In this document: positions 1 through 13,690 of the stretch, in pieces
Numbering within the stretch: the first letter of the stretch is position 1
How the letters are laid out: every line of letters starts with the position of its first letter
NCBI GenBank assembly: GCA_003344405.1
Contig: NOWV01000038.1
Location: 248,001-312,000 of the forward strand
Origin: Trichoplax sp. H2
Lineage: Eukaryota; Placozoa; Uniplacotomia; Trichoplacea
Reading direction: 5' to 3'
Length of the DNA stretch: 64,000 nt
Notes under the pieces: model-generated
Seen by the model: only the letters and a program-made list of their open reading frames with translations
What the model was told of the DNA's origin: nothing
Database searches by the model: none
Position numbers and translations under genes: made by a program

Positions 1-345
1 GCTATTCTTATATTTTTTCTAAAATAAAATTGTGTCAATATTCATATCCAATTGTTATATCGAAAGTAGATTTAATTTCCATCTTATTTCAAATCAAGAT
101 AGACACGCTATCTTATTCGTGAAGGTAGTATTCAGATTTATTTTTATGACAGACTTTATCTTCTTCAAATCATTTATTATTTTGGTCACTAATGAACGTA
201 ATTATGAGCGTAATTATACGATAGATGAAGATCTGATATTGTACTATTTTTGGTCCAAGTAGTTAGACATTATTTCCGGCAAATTTTATCGAAAAATTTT
301 GATCTTAATTGATAGAATCGCTTTGAACTCTTTAAAATAACTATT

Positions 346-427
346 GCAAATAATCACATTGGCACCTATTCTAATGAATTGCAAATAATCACATTGGCAC
401 CTATTCTAATGAATTGCAAATAATCAT
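346..427. repeat. 35-bp tandem repeat, about 2.3 copies
   Basis: Units beginning gcaaataatcacattggc start at 346 and 381, and a third, partial unit starts at 416. The two full copies are identical, so the duplication is recent or conserved by conversion. Confidence 0.9.
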
Positions 428-442
428 TCCTAAATACAAAAT

Positions 443-712
443 AGGACTAAATTAAATGCTTTCTTGCTTAACGCGTCATTCAAAACTGGAAAATTTTACT
501 CTTAATAATATGCCATATCCTCAACATGATAGTTGATCTATAGAGGTTTCTCTTACTTTGACAGTGATGAGCGATAAATACCGCTTAACTTATTTCTCCA
601 ATAATTACCATTATTCTATGCTTTTAGGACTAAATTAAATGTTTTTGCCTAACATGTCCCTCAAAGCTGGACAATTGAGCTCTTGATAATGTCCTATATC
701 CTCATGTCACGG
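443..712. repeat. Diverged tandem duplication, period about 183 bp
   Basis: The segment starting aggactaaattaaatg at 443 recurs at 626. Matching blocks follow in the same order (a 'catgtcc/cgtcatt caaa.ctgga' block, then 'ctct/tctt...ataat', then 'atatcctca'). The copies carry many substitutions and small indels, so this is an old duplication. Confidence 0.7.
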
Positions 713-1615
713 AGTGATGTCCGTGAAGCTATATTGATTTGTTAATAATTAAATAATTGTTTACCAGCATTAATTAGTTATCTCTACGAAAGAGGTATAC
801 TTATTCTAGTAGAATTGTATCGTTCGCAGTGTTACTCAAACAGTAAAAAAGAGGAAAACCGCGATACCTCAATATGATAATTCCGTCATGCGATTTTCAT
901 GAATTCACTTTGTGAATTCCTACACTTGTCAGCTAATATCTAGTTGTTGTTTACAAAAATAGGAAATAATTTCTTGTAAAAGTATAACGATCAGCATATC
1001 CAAGTATATTGACGTAAGAGAAGTGTAAATTGTTCGCAACAGCGTCCTGATCATAAACAGCAATTTTGATTTCAATACTACTACAGTACATTATTACACT
1101 CTTATCATTCCTATCTCTAAAGACAATAGATTGTATGCCATTTAAAGCTTCATAAGATTTAATAGCTCTACTCTAGCTTCGAAATCACAACTAATACGGT
1201 AATAATAGCAAAGGTAAGAAATCTTGATAAAATTTGAGATCAAGTACCTTCCAATACGAATGAAATTATTTTATCTCCACCGATCTTCTCAATGCATGAT
1301 ACGTATATCATATATATATATGATATACAACCTATGTTATACATATAATAAGAAGCTCCTGTTTACAGAGGTTTTACTAATAAATGTATACCGAAAACTT
1401 AGCCTTATAGCGCTTACAATAATAAACGAGATAGAATATCCTCAGGTGTATAATTACGATCATGTACAAGACAAAAAATTTGTCTTAATATTATACAATT
1501 AGAATCTTCATGATACAGAATAAGCTATAGCTCGAACCAGTGATCAGGATAACAGGTAATTTCATCACCAGATATAGTTTACACTTGTTCTATTGCAATA
1601 ATGTTTGTTAGATTC

Positions 1616-3183
1616 TTAAAGTTCCTTAATACATTTATGTTGCAACCGCATGTACAAAATTTTATGAATAGCTTGTTTATATCTTGTACGAAAATTCTCA
1701 CTTCGACATCCATATAAGAAAGGATTTATAACAGAATTACAGAACAGCAATACTATAGATGTAAAGTAGATGCTATCAGGCACGATCACTTTAGCTACTG
1801 GTATAATAATAAATACTAATAGACACCATGACGAATAACACATTAGAAATGCAATAAATACGATAAAGATGGTCGAATTTACGTTAGACTTATTCATAGC
1901 AGTTAGTGAGTGATAAGTATTGCGAATCATCCGTTGTCGTTTCCTTCTAAGGAAGCAAAAAATAAATAAATAGCAATAAATTATAGTATTAAAAAATATA
2001 ACATAATTGATAGTAGCAGAATAGATGCCCCTAGTTATTCCACTTATGCCATCTCTATCCCAACTAGGAAGACAAGCTTTCTCAATCTCTACATAAACAC
2101 TCTTACTCCATCCTAGAAGCGATACAGCTGGTCCTAAGACACGTACTGCAAATAATACCAATGCAATAGTATGCATGTCTGGATTGCAATTTTTTAGACT
2201 TGACAACGATAAGGTAGCTGTAATGTAAAACTAGTATTGTGATTGTAGACTATTAGCCATGTTTAGTATAATGTACGGTAGATATTTATCCTAAGAGATA
2301 TTTGGTAGCTATACCTATAGACTGTAGTGGCATAGACTCTATGCTAGAGTACAGATGACTATATACAGTAAGGTGTTGAGTTACTAATAAGGTTATAGGT
2401 AAAAATAGAACTGTAAATCATATATTAGGATATGGTTAATTCATTGTACTTTGGCTGGTGTGAATAATGTCTACGTAAGTACTGTAGTCGCATCGATATT
2501 ATACACAGTACACGGTATAAAGTTACTGAACCTCTGACAGGTCTACTGAGTACGACAAATGGTAATACTATCTGTTAAATGAGCACATTATCGTAAACCG
2601 TCAGCAAAGCGACGGGAGTTTGCACTAGTATAAGGTAAAAGGTTACCATGCGGACTGTAGCTGCGAATGCTACGAAAAGTATAAAAGCATGCAACTTTAG
2701 ATTATTCAGTTAGTTCGTTGTAGAAGTCTTTAGTAGTAGTATTCGGCTAGAGTGGAGCTGTGCGTAGTTAATCTTTGTATAAGATTCAATAAAGCCCTTA
2801 TTTTTCTAAAATTTGGAATCTCGTGATTGGTATATATCACAGTAGCGCACTATAGCTATCCGCATTAAATTATGAATAGAGCCTACAAATAATACACCTC
2901 CAATATACGGATGAATAGAACAACCAATATCATCATAATACTGCCTATCGGCTATGATATTCAATATATAGGGAGGTAAGTTGACTAGTTCGTTCATGAT
3001 GTCAAAAACAGCTAAATTGATAATTAGATAATTTGTTATAGTTTGAGTTGAACGATTTTGAGAAATAACGATAATGACTAAGACATTGCCAATAACAGCG
3101 GCAATAGCGATAACAATAAAAGTAGCAGACTTGATAGCAACAATTTCCAATGGTGTACGACTCGCATTGGTTATATTATCCAT
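1616..3183 (-). CDS. Class A (rhodopsin-like) G protein-coupled receptor, two exons, orphan
   Basis: A seven-helix receptor of about 314 residues. Exon 1 is 3183-2841 and exon 2 is 2217-1616; the 623-bp intron has GT...AG ends and the join is within codon 115. I chose the ATG at 3183 rather than one 69 bases upstream because MDNITNAS gives a normal short N-terminus with two N-glycosylation sites. Class A marks: GN in helix 1, NLAVFD (Asp2.50) in helix 2, a Cys at the start of helix 3, an ECL2 Cys in KACLPSW, and NPFLY in helix 7 followed by the helix-8 segment NFRTRYK. Two oddities are that the DRY motif reads VRY and that helix 6 has CYSSW where CWxP is usual. The ligand cannot be told from sequence; placozoan genomes carry many such receptors. 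Confidence 0.82.
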
Positions 3184-6100
3184 TTTCAATAACGAGAAAA
3201 ACTTTACGATTCGATCAACCTTGAAATGATAAAGAATTATAAAAGACATCAAAAGACTTGGAAAGGATACGAATCAATTTTATTACGTTAACGATATGTT
3301 ATATAACCATTCTATTAGATCTATAGATAGAAAGTATTGACGATTAGATTTAAAGCGGTCTCGACTTTGATATATAACTGTCACCAATATGTAGGTGTAT
3401 ATTCGTGTGACAAAGATATACCGGAGATATTTCTGGGTCTTTTTCTATCTCTAACTACTTATCAAGATCAGTTCTCCGTAGCAACTATAAACATTTTCCT
3501 TAAGTTTCACGACAGAAACGATATAGACCTTCTCCTTACGCGTAAACGGTAAAATAACGAACACTCCCTATTTGTAAAAAGTGACTCCCTTTTATACCTT
3601 CTATCTGTATTCATGAGCAGCTACAGAGCATATAACATGGAAATCAATACTACTGAAATAAGGGATACTGCTGTCGTTTATTCTTTAGACCAAAATTTAT
3701 ATCACTTTACGCTCTACTTTAAAAATACTTCGGAAGATGCATAGAACACGAAACAGTCATGATCATAACACGATCTGACCTTTGAGCTCTGTTATAAATT
3801 AGGTATCTAACTAATTCACTTGCCCTTACTAGAAAATGAATTAGTTTCACATTCGGTAACTCTAGTGACAAGCTACCAACTGTATAAAGATTAGTGCAAC
3901 GTATTCATACTTAACCGTGGTCTTTAATATCGTGATAGAATTCATTTATTCTCATTAAAATTTTTACTTGTATTTGTACACTATGCGCGTAAGAGAATAC
4001 CTAAGCTAAAAGGTACGGTTTGTGATTTTGATCCATCATAGAATTTAATCAATAATTTTAAAATATATTGACAATATTTAGTAATGCATGTAATAAAATA
4101 TTTGATCAAGAACATGATTCGATGGTTTTAATTCAATATAAGTTGTAACGTAGATCAAATATATATAGCATTAAATTACATTAACGAGTTTTTAATCTTA
4201 AAATATTGATTAGTACACGTTTACTTGCAATTTTTCTCTTTTTATAGCAATCAAGACAAATGCGGTTTTCTGTTTAAGTACAATCAATCCTAAAATTTAA
4301 TGGTAGAGAAAAGAAAGAAGCCTAGATCTCGAATGGAGCCAAAGCTACATGTTAGCGAATTCTTACTTATTAATATACTAACAACTCACGTAAAAATTAT
4401 TTTATGGACCCCATCTTAAAAATATCGTTGTACTAATAATGAACCGATAACCTGGTATGAAAAATATGGAAGCGACCGCGTAAATATTTAATAACTGACG
4501 CCAGAAAATTACTTTATGTAATTAAAAATTAAGCTATTTATATAATATGTAAGTAAAAGCTCGAAATTTATTTTTTACGCTATCTATCATATATAATGAG
4601 CAAAAATAAAATTGAATACAAAATCTTGCATTAGTTTAGGCGTCATAACTTGCAAGTAGCGTTATTACAGTGTTGGAATCACTTAAAGTATAATCGATAC
4701 CTTATCATGGATCTCTAATGATCATTAATTTTTTCGATTATATTACCTTAAGGAAATTTTTCAATCACCTATGATGGTAATTAAAGCTAAAGGAAAACAT
4801 AACTTGCCAGATTTAATATCAATTTAACTGTAATTATTTCCCAATATTCGAACTATGTATGAACGAGCATATAAATCATAATTATGAACATCTTTAATAA
4901 AGAGCCTGAAATAACTTAGTATTGAAGAATAATAAATACTATTTAGATTCTTCTAAACATATACTGATTTACCTACTTTGACATTATGTACTCGTATGTG
5001 TAAGGAGTTGTAAAACTCAAGTACTACCGTATGATGTGGAAGAAATCATCGCTGAGCAAGTTACAGATAATTTACTTTAGAATTGATACCATTTCCACAT
5101 ATCCTGCTAAGTGAGAGCTTTTTTATTCAGTCATTTAGTATCATAATCCAATCTTGTAAGCTGGCGTAAAGGTAATTCTTATTTTAATTTATACACTTAG
5201 TCAGCAACCCTGAAAACAAGTCACTTCCTCAAGTACTGTTAGCAAACAGAAACGACCTTTCTAGTTTTATCATATAATCCACAGAAATTTCTAGTCACTT
5301 TTATTTAGAACTAATAGTTCATGCGGATAAAATTTTATTTGCAATCATAGAAATATGAAGTTTTCTTATATCAAGCAATAGACTTTGGACAAACAACATG
5401 GACATTATAAAAGATTTAAATTTTCTTTCCTATATTCAATTAGATATTCGAATAATTTACGTACAATCAGATATCTTGCTTTTACTTAACAAAGCAACAA
5501 GATGGCATCGTTTTTACAAATAAGCTGCAAACGCTTTGCTAGCATTTGTTGTATAAACTTTCAAAACGACATTTCTTACGATAGCCGTTCCAAATATTAC
5601 AGTTTTTCTCGTTTAGTAAGTAATTCAAATGGTAAATTGTTGATAGCCTTATATTTTTACTTTATCAAGCATTAAAAATTATCATCATTGTTTAGTAGGT
5701 TTCTCTAAGAATTATTTATGGCCAATTGTGTGTATTGCATATTTAACTTTATTTGAATCGTCTTCTAAGTAATCCTGCCTATTTCATTAAGTTTAGAGCA
5801 AGATGAATAATTTTCCTTTTTTGACTAGCAGTATCAGCGCTACCATAGTAAAGGCAGTTATACAAAGCGGTAGCAGTTGTGTGCAGGTACGATAATAATA
5901 AAATTATAACATATTGTAATAAATATCGTCACATCCATTTAGCTTTCTCTTATTTAGATTATATATTTTGTGTGTTGATTGCTCATATTTGTTCGTATCT
6001 ACTTCTGAACTTCTTCTGTGCGCTATATTAGACTTACAGCAAAACCAATAATAATTTTTTATTTGGAGAGTATTCAAAAATTTCATTTTTCTTCAACATT

Positions 6101-8539
6101 AAGTAAGATAGGTAAAGATTTCGTTGAGTAACTTCAGCTTATTAGTATAGTTTAAGACATTCGGAACCTATTTTCCGCTAAAATTCTACCTATACTTAAA
6201 TATTTTCAAACAGAACAGTAACAGTGATCTAAAGGCTATACATAGACTACTGGATTTGTATAGCCTATGATTTATTCTATTGAAATAATACTGTAGACTA
6301 AGATATGCTTGACAGCTGGCTATAGTTTGTAATTTCTTATAAGTTTTAATTTTCCTTATTGCAAATTTCGTGTAATTTATTATACGATCTATATGTAGTA
6401 ACTTAATCATTACATCATGGACGGATAGCAGCCTACGTTAACAGAATTTTCTATCGATCAACTTTTAAATAGAAGCATGTGCGATAAAGATCTGTATTTT
6501 CTTCCTATCTTTTTTTGGATACATACATTTGATATCTACTTTTGCCCCTGCGGCATAACTTAGAGCTATTTCATAAACCATCGAATCTTTATTGAAATTA
6601 GAACTTTTAAATAAGGAGAAATGCTCACTCAAATCCAAACAGGATAATACGGATGCAATTCGAAGATGGATAACATAAGTACACAATATCTAACTGTAGA
6701 TAGTTTTTTGGTTTGTTTATTGCTAATCAAAGACTATTACCAGCATACAAGGCATAAAATTAAGTTAGCTACTACTTTAATTTTATCTAATAGAATTGAT
6801 TAGCTATAGAGAGTAAACGAAATATATTAATTTATCGGTAGAAAAGCAATTTACAGGGATAAAGAGGGTACAATAAATGCAAGACAGGAAGGGTGATTCA
6901 ATAATTGTAAACGAAATTAGATGAAGGTATATCATGTAACAAATGCTAAATTTCCGAAAGATTATATTCACTTATTATTTCATATAAGTTAACGTTTGTG
7001 TTTTAACAGTAATTTTAATCGTCGTCTCTAAATTTTTATCACTTTCATAATTGACGAAATTTCAATTATTGCGTTAAGATCACAGTATTAACCGGCAAAA
7101 AGTACAGTAATCTGATACTGACTACAACTAAGGGTGTCAGAGGTTCTAACAGCAATCATCAAGGAATCCAAAGGTCAATTCTATTCCTTCAAAATATAAG
7201 CCATAATGATCAACTAACGTGTACTAGATAAAGACATAGAAAAAGAGTAGGTATCTTGATATTACTAATTAATTATTGTACAAACTCACGTTCTCTTGCC
7301 ATAACTGGCTCTGCAGGAGTAATTTCAAGATCAATTGATTTCTGCTGGAATAATGATGATTGCATAATAACTCATAGAGATAATTATACTAATTTTAACC
7401 AATGATGTTTACTTGAAAATAGAAATGATTACTATTACCATCTGCTAGTCCTTCCCAACAATAGAAAGCTCAATTCTAAATATTTTCTTTTAATATATTA
7501 TACGCAGGAACTCAGGTTGATCGCATTACTTGCATAATTTGTTGGCGGTATAATTATATCAAAATCGTTATAATAACATATATTCAAGCAGTTTAGCCAT
7601 AATTCGAGAATGATCTACTGTTGCATTACTGCTAAACAAATACGGCCTAATATCGTGCAAGATCGACTACGGTCAACAGTTTGTAGAATAGACTGTTTAG
7701 AAAAGATGTAATCTATATTTTGTAAATCATGGACCATATACAATACGCGTAAAAGGGATTAAAGGATAATTGCAGTCTTTAAGGAACTGTGAAATAAGTA
7801 TAACGCAACAGCCTGATCAAATTGATTGACATTATATAGTATTATAGGCTATTCAATAATTCAGGATTATCGATCTAAGTCAGCAAACTTTGGTTAGAAA
7901 TACCAATATGAGCCATAAACAACTCATAATATTTCTCCTACAAGCAATATTACTGTATTTCTGCGCCGACATCCCTGTATTAAGTAATATTTTCCTGTAT
8001 TTATCATAGCGCGCATAACTTTATAATGTACTTCTAACAATGTCTCATATTTTCAATATGATAGTTAGGCAATAGAGACTTCTCTCTGCTCGATTAACAA
8101 CAATGAAATATTTAACACAGGTCATTTCTTGGGTATTGTATACAGACTGTTTGCTCGCACATTAATCAACAGGAAATTTATCGAAGTATAAGCTTAGATT
8201 ACCTTCAAACTGTAATACAAAGAATTTAGCGAATTTCGGATTCCAAAATTAGTGAACATTAACAACCAAAATCTGGCTGGCTGTTGTATAAAGATACTAA
8301 TATATTTATTGGAAAGTACAATTTTAAAGCTCACATCTCCGAGTGCTATTAGAATATTAGCATGAATTGTCCGCTCATCATTTACTGGTATAGTACTAGC
8401 TTCAATAATTAATGCCATAGATGAGTAAATTGCATTTGATTTAGAGGTTTATAAGATATAGAAAGCTAATTTTGAGTTCATGTTAAATGATAAAGTCCAA
8501 ACCATAAAGTTAAAACTGGCTGATGAATAATCTAAGATT

Positions 8540-9045
8540 TTTATCGATTTCTTCGTCCACGGAAATGCAAACGTATCTAAGCCTTTGTCAATAATTAAAC
8601 ATTAAATCCAGCTGATGTTGTTTGTCTCATCAAAAAAATCGAAGTGGCAGCTATAGACACGGTAGTAATCAACCATTAGTTCGTTAGTCGTGTCCTTATT
8701 TTTCCTATTTCTACGTAAACAAATTCGATGTCTTTGTCAATAATTCATAAAACAAATCAAAATTTAGCCGATGTTGTTTATGTAATCAAAATAATCGATA
8801 TGATGGCTATAAATAAGGTAGTAATCAATCATTACTTTTAAAGTTATGTCCTTACTTTCCTATTTCCTCGCTCTATACCGGCGCGTCACTATTTTAAGGT
8901 TTTACCTAAATGCAAATAAGTTGATTTAGCTAGTATTATTTATATGGCGAAGAAAAACAGGAATAGCAAGCACGGCAACGGTAGTGGTGACCATTTAGCT
9001 TTTAAATAAGCAATTTCCTTTTGTTTTTCGCCTCTATATTCTATT
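8540..9045. repeat. Degenerate tandem repeat, about 150-170 bp unit, three copies
   Basis: The marker ctttgtcaataatt occurs at 8583 and 8732. It is followed in both copies by gatgttgttt, then atcaaa, then a ggtagtaatcaa block, and a pyrimidine-rich end (tccttatttttcctatttc). A third, weaker copy runs to about 9045 and keeps the agc...acggtagtgg...aatttcctttt order. Copies differ by many substitutions. Confidence 0.6.
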
Positions 9046-10059
9046 GTATATTATCAGGAAGTAATTTTAATGCAGGGAAAAAACGATCTTGTTTTTCGTT
9101 GGATAATATAATCTAAAATGGATTAACTTTAATAGTAAAATACTTGCTATCTATTCGCATTTTTGTACAGAATATGTCGTCACTGCATCTGATGCTTGTA
9201 CTAGTAATATTAGATATTTACTCAGTTAATCTATAATAAAAGATAGAGAAAATAGTAAGAAAAAATTATCGAATTGTCCTTATTTTTATCCTTTGCTAAA
9301 TTTCGGTAACTATTAATCAAAATATAGTCTTGATATCTAAACGTTTCTAGTACTAGTATAACTAATTGCCATGTTATAATCAATTTTTATAAATTGAAAT
9401 TGATCGTAGCAAATATTTCAGAGTTGACCAGATTATATCCTCTTCCTGACTCGAGTCTATAAAATGGGATAGGGATCCGTCGAATATACTGTATAGCATT
9501 AAGTAAATTGCCAACAGATGGACATTGCACGCTATGCTTTGGCCTCTTATTACCTTAACTTTAGATTAATTATTTCTTCTCAATAATGAAAAGAATTGAG
9601 AGTAAATCAAGCGTTACCTTAGTGTTCACGTGCATTAATTATCATTATTATTATAAATACCATCATGATTAATTATTAATGGTCAAACTTGCTACTCTAA
9701 TATACTTATACTTTCAAGTTCAATAGACAATTATAACTAAAGTTAATCACCTTTTATTTTGTTAATGTATAGGGATTTATTATATAAATAATAAGGTGGT
9801 GTTACGATTTAGACTTACGGAAATAAGAGTAATTGGGTCCTCCTTATTGGGGTTTATTTTAACTGGCTTTTAGCCATTGCCAATATTTCAATTGTGATAC
9901 AGATTTTTCTTATAGTAAGAAACCTGTTTTCGGTAAGGAGTCAAAAGCGGAGACTAAGTTTGCAACTCTATTATAGGCTCTGATTGATTGGAACTGCACT
10001 CTTTCATATAGGTTAATCTACGCAATTCTTGCCACCCATTGATTACATAATTATAACGA

Positions 10060-10590
10060 TCTTTAGTAAATCAATGTTTGTAAATACTTTACCTCCGCCT
10101 TAAACTCTTATTTAAATCAGTTCTTGATATTTACAACTATCGCGATGTTTTGTAAAGGATTTAAGGTAGCCAAACTGTCTTCTATATTTAATTAAATAAA
10201 TTGGCAATTATGGATTATAATTACTAGAATTGAATTTCGGTGTGGGCATTCGGTGAACACTCAAACGCTTTTGCGGTCAACTAGAAGTTAAAGTAATCCA
10301 AGTCAACCCAACAGAAATATTTTACTAATGTAAAATCCTATTTTTCTTTTTAATCCACGCCCAATGTAATAAAATACTTTAACTCCGCCCTAAAATGATT
10401 CGATTTAATCACTGCAGTTCTTGATATTTACGAATATCATCATAATTTTTGATAGACTTTTTCTTATAGTGCTAGATAAAAAACAATTTATGCATATTCA
10501 ATGTGTCATATAGGATCGTAGTTTAACTCTGCTTCGAAATGGATTATATTAAAATCCGCTCTTGATCTATCCATTAGCATCATTTAGGCT
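10060..10590. repeat. Degenerate repeat containing 'actttaactccgcc' and 'gttcttgatatttac'
   Basis: The pair actttacctccgcc...cagttcttgatatttac (about 10085-10135) recurs at about 10377-10430 (actttaactccgcc...gcagttcttgatatttac). It recurs more loosely at about 10521-10575 (agtttaactctgc...ccgctcttgatct). Spacing is unequal (about 290 and 145 bp), so an intermediate copy may be lost. Confidence 0.5.
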
Positions 10591-10670
10591 CTCAACAATA
10601 AAGATTACTACATTGACATATTACTCTTCCCGGTTGTAACTAGCTCTTGCCATATCAACATCCAACATGA

Positions 10671-11592
10671 TCATCGTAGCATAAAAGTAAACTTATATGC
10701 GATAATTGATAGCGTGGTTACTAGAATCCGTAATACCTACCGTATGTAACTTGATTTCCTAAGAATAATTTTGTCATTTCTACTAAGCAACTACACGACC
10801 ATCATCATTCCGACTGCGTATATATTATACATAATACGATTATTTTAGTCCATATTGAAATGTATCTGTACCATTCCATTGGACAAAATTAATTTAAAAC
10901 TACAAGATATTCCATTACTGTTCGCATGTATATCGTGTCTATCCATTCTGTTCTACGATATCCAAGTTGAGCAGGATCGAAATAGCAGCCTTTAATTGCC
11001 ACTCAGGCGTAGGAAATAAAAATAAACCTCTTGCCACTCAGAATATAGCAATGTGTGATATGAAAGGTGAAAATATTTTTACACTAGTGCTCCATTGATA
11101 ATTAAAATCACAGGTTAATTAATTTGTTTATTCTCCTGATTTTCTAGAATTTACATGCTAACCGGATTAGAATTATAATATAATCACTGTAGCATAGAAA
11201 TAAAATTATTCACGATAACCGATAGAGTAATTATAATAACTGGTGATACCACATGTAACTTAGTTTCCAAAAAATAATCCTGTCATTCATGCAAAGTAAT
11301 TATACGATTATTCTGATTGTATACAGATTATAGATATACAGTACGATCACATTCTAATCTAGCATGTCCAAGTTAGCAGGGTCGAAATAATGACTTTTAA
11401 TTATCACTCTAGCGTAAAGAGTAAAAATAAACCTCTTATTGCTCAGAATATAACAACATAGGGTATGAAAGGGTGAAAATAAATTTACCTTACAGCTCTA
11501 TTGACAATTAATATATTAAAATCTCAGGTTAATTAATTGTTGATTTTTCTAGGACTTGTAGGTTAATGGGATTTGAATTACAATAAAATTTA
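10671..11592. repeat. Diverged tandem duplication of about 410-510 bp
   Basis: Copy 1 (about 10671-11180) and copy 2 (about 11181-11592) share the same ordered blocks: gtagcataaaa/gtagcatagaa; catgtaactt...tttcc; tccaagtt.agcagg.tcgaaata; aaaaataaacctctt; tatgaaagg.tgaaaat; and caggttaattaatt. Copy 1 has about 100 bp that copy 2 lacks. No open frame is conserved between the copies. Confidence 0.7.
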
Positions 11593-11879
11593 CCTTTTCA
11601 AATACTTACGTAGCCCATTCACTATAGATACTGAAAATGAATCTGCTATAAATAGATCAACGCAGAATAAGAATAAGAAAGTATGAATGAAAGTCAAACT
11701 GAGCTTAAAATTGATCCTATGTTTATCAGAATCGTGATATTTATCTGATAAAATTGTTAACTCATGATCCTCGCATCATAATGTTCTAAAAGTTTTTCAA
11801 TACTATAATTTTATAACTAATAACTGTAAAAATATTTTCAGCATCTTGTATTGAAAGATTAATATTATGATGAGAAGTA

Positions 11880-12960
11880 TAAAGAAAGCTTTCATTCCTT
11901 TTACGTTATTATCAAGACAAGAGTAGTTTAGTATTTCCTACCTATTATTTAAAACTTCATATTCATCATGTCCAGATTCGTATTTGTCATGCAAATGATG
12001 GCTTGTGGTCAGTATTCGAAGAGTAAAAACAAATTGTTTGCTTTTCTTCGTGTTGATCGCTAAACAAGAATAGTTTAAATTTTAATCTCTTGCGTGCAGT
12101 TTGATATCCCGTCTTCCGGCTATTATTTAAAAGATCTACACTCAGAACGCCGAAATTTGTATTTGTCATGCAAATAATAACTTCTAGTTAGTATTAATTA
12201 AAAATTAACTAAGGCATTGATGTTTATTCGTCATGATAGCGAGAGAAGAATAGTCTGCAATTCAATCGTCCGGGTATTATTCTGTAATTATTTTTATCAC
12301 GTCTAATATTATGCTTGTCATACGTTACTAATAATGCCTTGATAAAAATAAGAAATAAAGTATTCATCTTTCTTCGTCAGCAAGACAAGCATAATTGCAT
12401 TTCCTGACTACTATTTTGGAATCTATTTTCTCTAAGTCTAAAAATTATACTTATTATGCTAACGTTGATTGGTGGTTAATTTTGATAAGAAAGGAATCAT
12501 CCGTCCTTCTCCATCCTGTTAGAAAGACAAGAATAACTGAACATTCTAAATATCTAGCCATTATTCTAAAGTCTACATTATTTAATACCCATCACGCCTA
12601 AAATTACGTTAGTCATTCAAATAAACATTATAATTTAATAAAAACAAGAAATTTACTGATAAAATAATCATTTTTCTCTTTCGATTTGATAGCAAGATAG
12701 GAACAACTGAGTATTTCTAAATATTATATTTGAAGATTCATTATACCAATATTGACTTATGCGTACAGTTCCCTTACGTACGAAATCAACGGTTCATTTT
12801 CTCTCACTTGAATATCAAAGCTACTTTAAAATTCTAGGAATCTAGGTACTATTATAAAATCTATTTTCATCACACCTTCAATTCTATTTGTCATGCTAAT
12901 GACGCCTTAATATCCTCATTGTAATCAAGAATCTTTCATCAACATCCATTAGTAAACAAT
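11880..12960. repeat. Array of about seven degenerate ~150-bp tandem units
   Basis: A motif close to tttgtcatgcaaat recurs at about 11983, 12162, 12314, 12450, 12609, 12755 and 12888, giving periods of 133-179 bp. Between markers each unit has a ctttcttc-like block, a 'caagacaagaataa.t' block and 'tattatttaaaa/tattctaaa'. Units are heavily diverged, so this is an old array near nucleosome length. Short open frames inside it share no sequence between units and are chance. Confidence 0.65.
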
Positions 12961-13690
12961 AATCATCACGGTAACATGAGGATTAATCTATTGAAGGCGT
13001 TAAAAAAACAATCATTCAAATTCACCACATATGTTGCAAGGTGATAACAATTAATTTGAGACAAAAATAAAGAGGATCATCCATTTATTTATAATCTACC
13101 GGTAAATCTTCCTTAGCAACAATGGATAAGATAGCCGACGATAATCTCAAGTAGAAATAAGTATTGATTTCTTTTTAATGATGATATCAATAGAATTTAC
13201 ATAACACTAGTAGAAAAACAGAGCATAATCGAATGAGATTCGTATTTACAATCAAGATCAAATAACGGAAGTTAGATTGGATATGTCAAATTATCCTATA
13301 AACAAAATACTCATTCAGATCAATTTGTAATTGATGACGGCTTTATAAACTAATCTATATACCATATTGGATACAATTTGCCATTAAGTAGTTATTCAAT
13401 GACATATTGAAATTATCAACTTGTCTGAACATTGGTTATCTCGCATACCTCTGTCATTCTTATTCTCCAACTTCTTTACTGACAATTAATCAATAGAATA
13501 TTGTACTATTAATTCAATTTTCTGCTTTTTTGCTCATTTGCATTGAAATTGATCGACATCATCTAGGACTATCAATGTTTCTTAGATTAGATTGATTACG
13601 ATCATAATTTCCATTAGTTAATTTACATTGTAGTAGTACTAATACGATTAAAATCTTGTAGGATAGGAAATTGATTGCTTAAATACAAAT

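Larger units (their letters stand above)
1..1615. other. Intergenic DNA, no gene recognised
   Basis: No open frame here resembles a known protein; the frames are short, AT-rich and lack paired splice sites. The stretch holds two small tandem duplications (listed separately) and a perfect 24-base AT palindrome at 1304-1327. It lies downstream of the minus-strand GPCR, so part of it may be that gene's 3' flank. Confidence 0.6.
3184..13690. other. Gene-poor 10.5 kb between the GPCR and the CACHD1-like gene
   Basis: I found no protein-like exon series here. The longest frames are about 60-75 codons, AT-driven and without recognisable domains. The clear content is four arrays of degenerate tandem repeats (8.5-9.0, 10.06-10.6, 10.7-11.6 and 11.9-12.96 kb). 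Promoters of the two flanking genes, which are transcribed away from each other, must lie near its two ends, but I see no defined element. Confidence 0.55.

Noticed and set aside
8194-8418. Minus-strand frame of 74 codons that looks mildly protein-like
   Set aside because: No family match, no neighbouring exon with compatible phase, and located beside decayed repeats.
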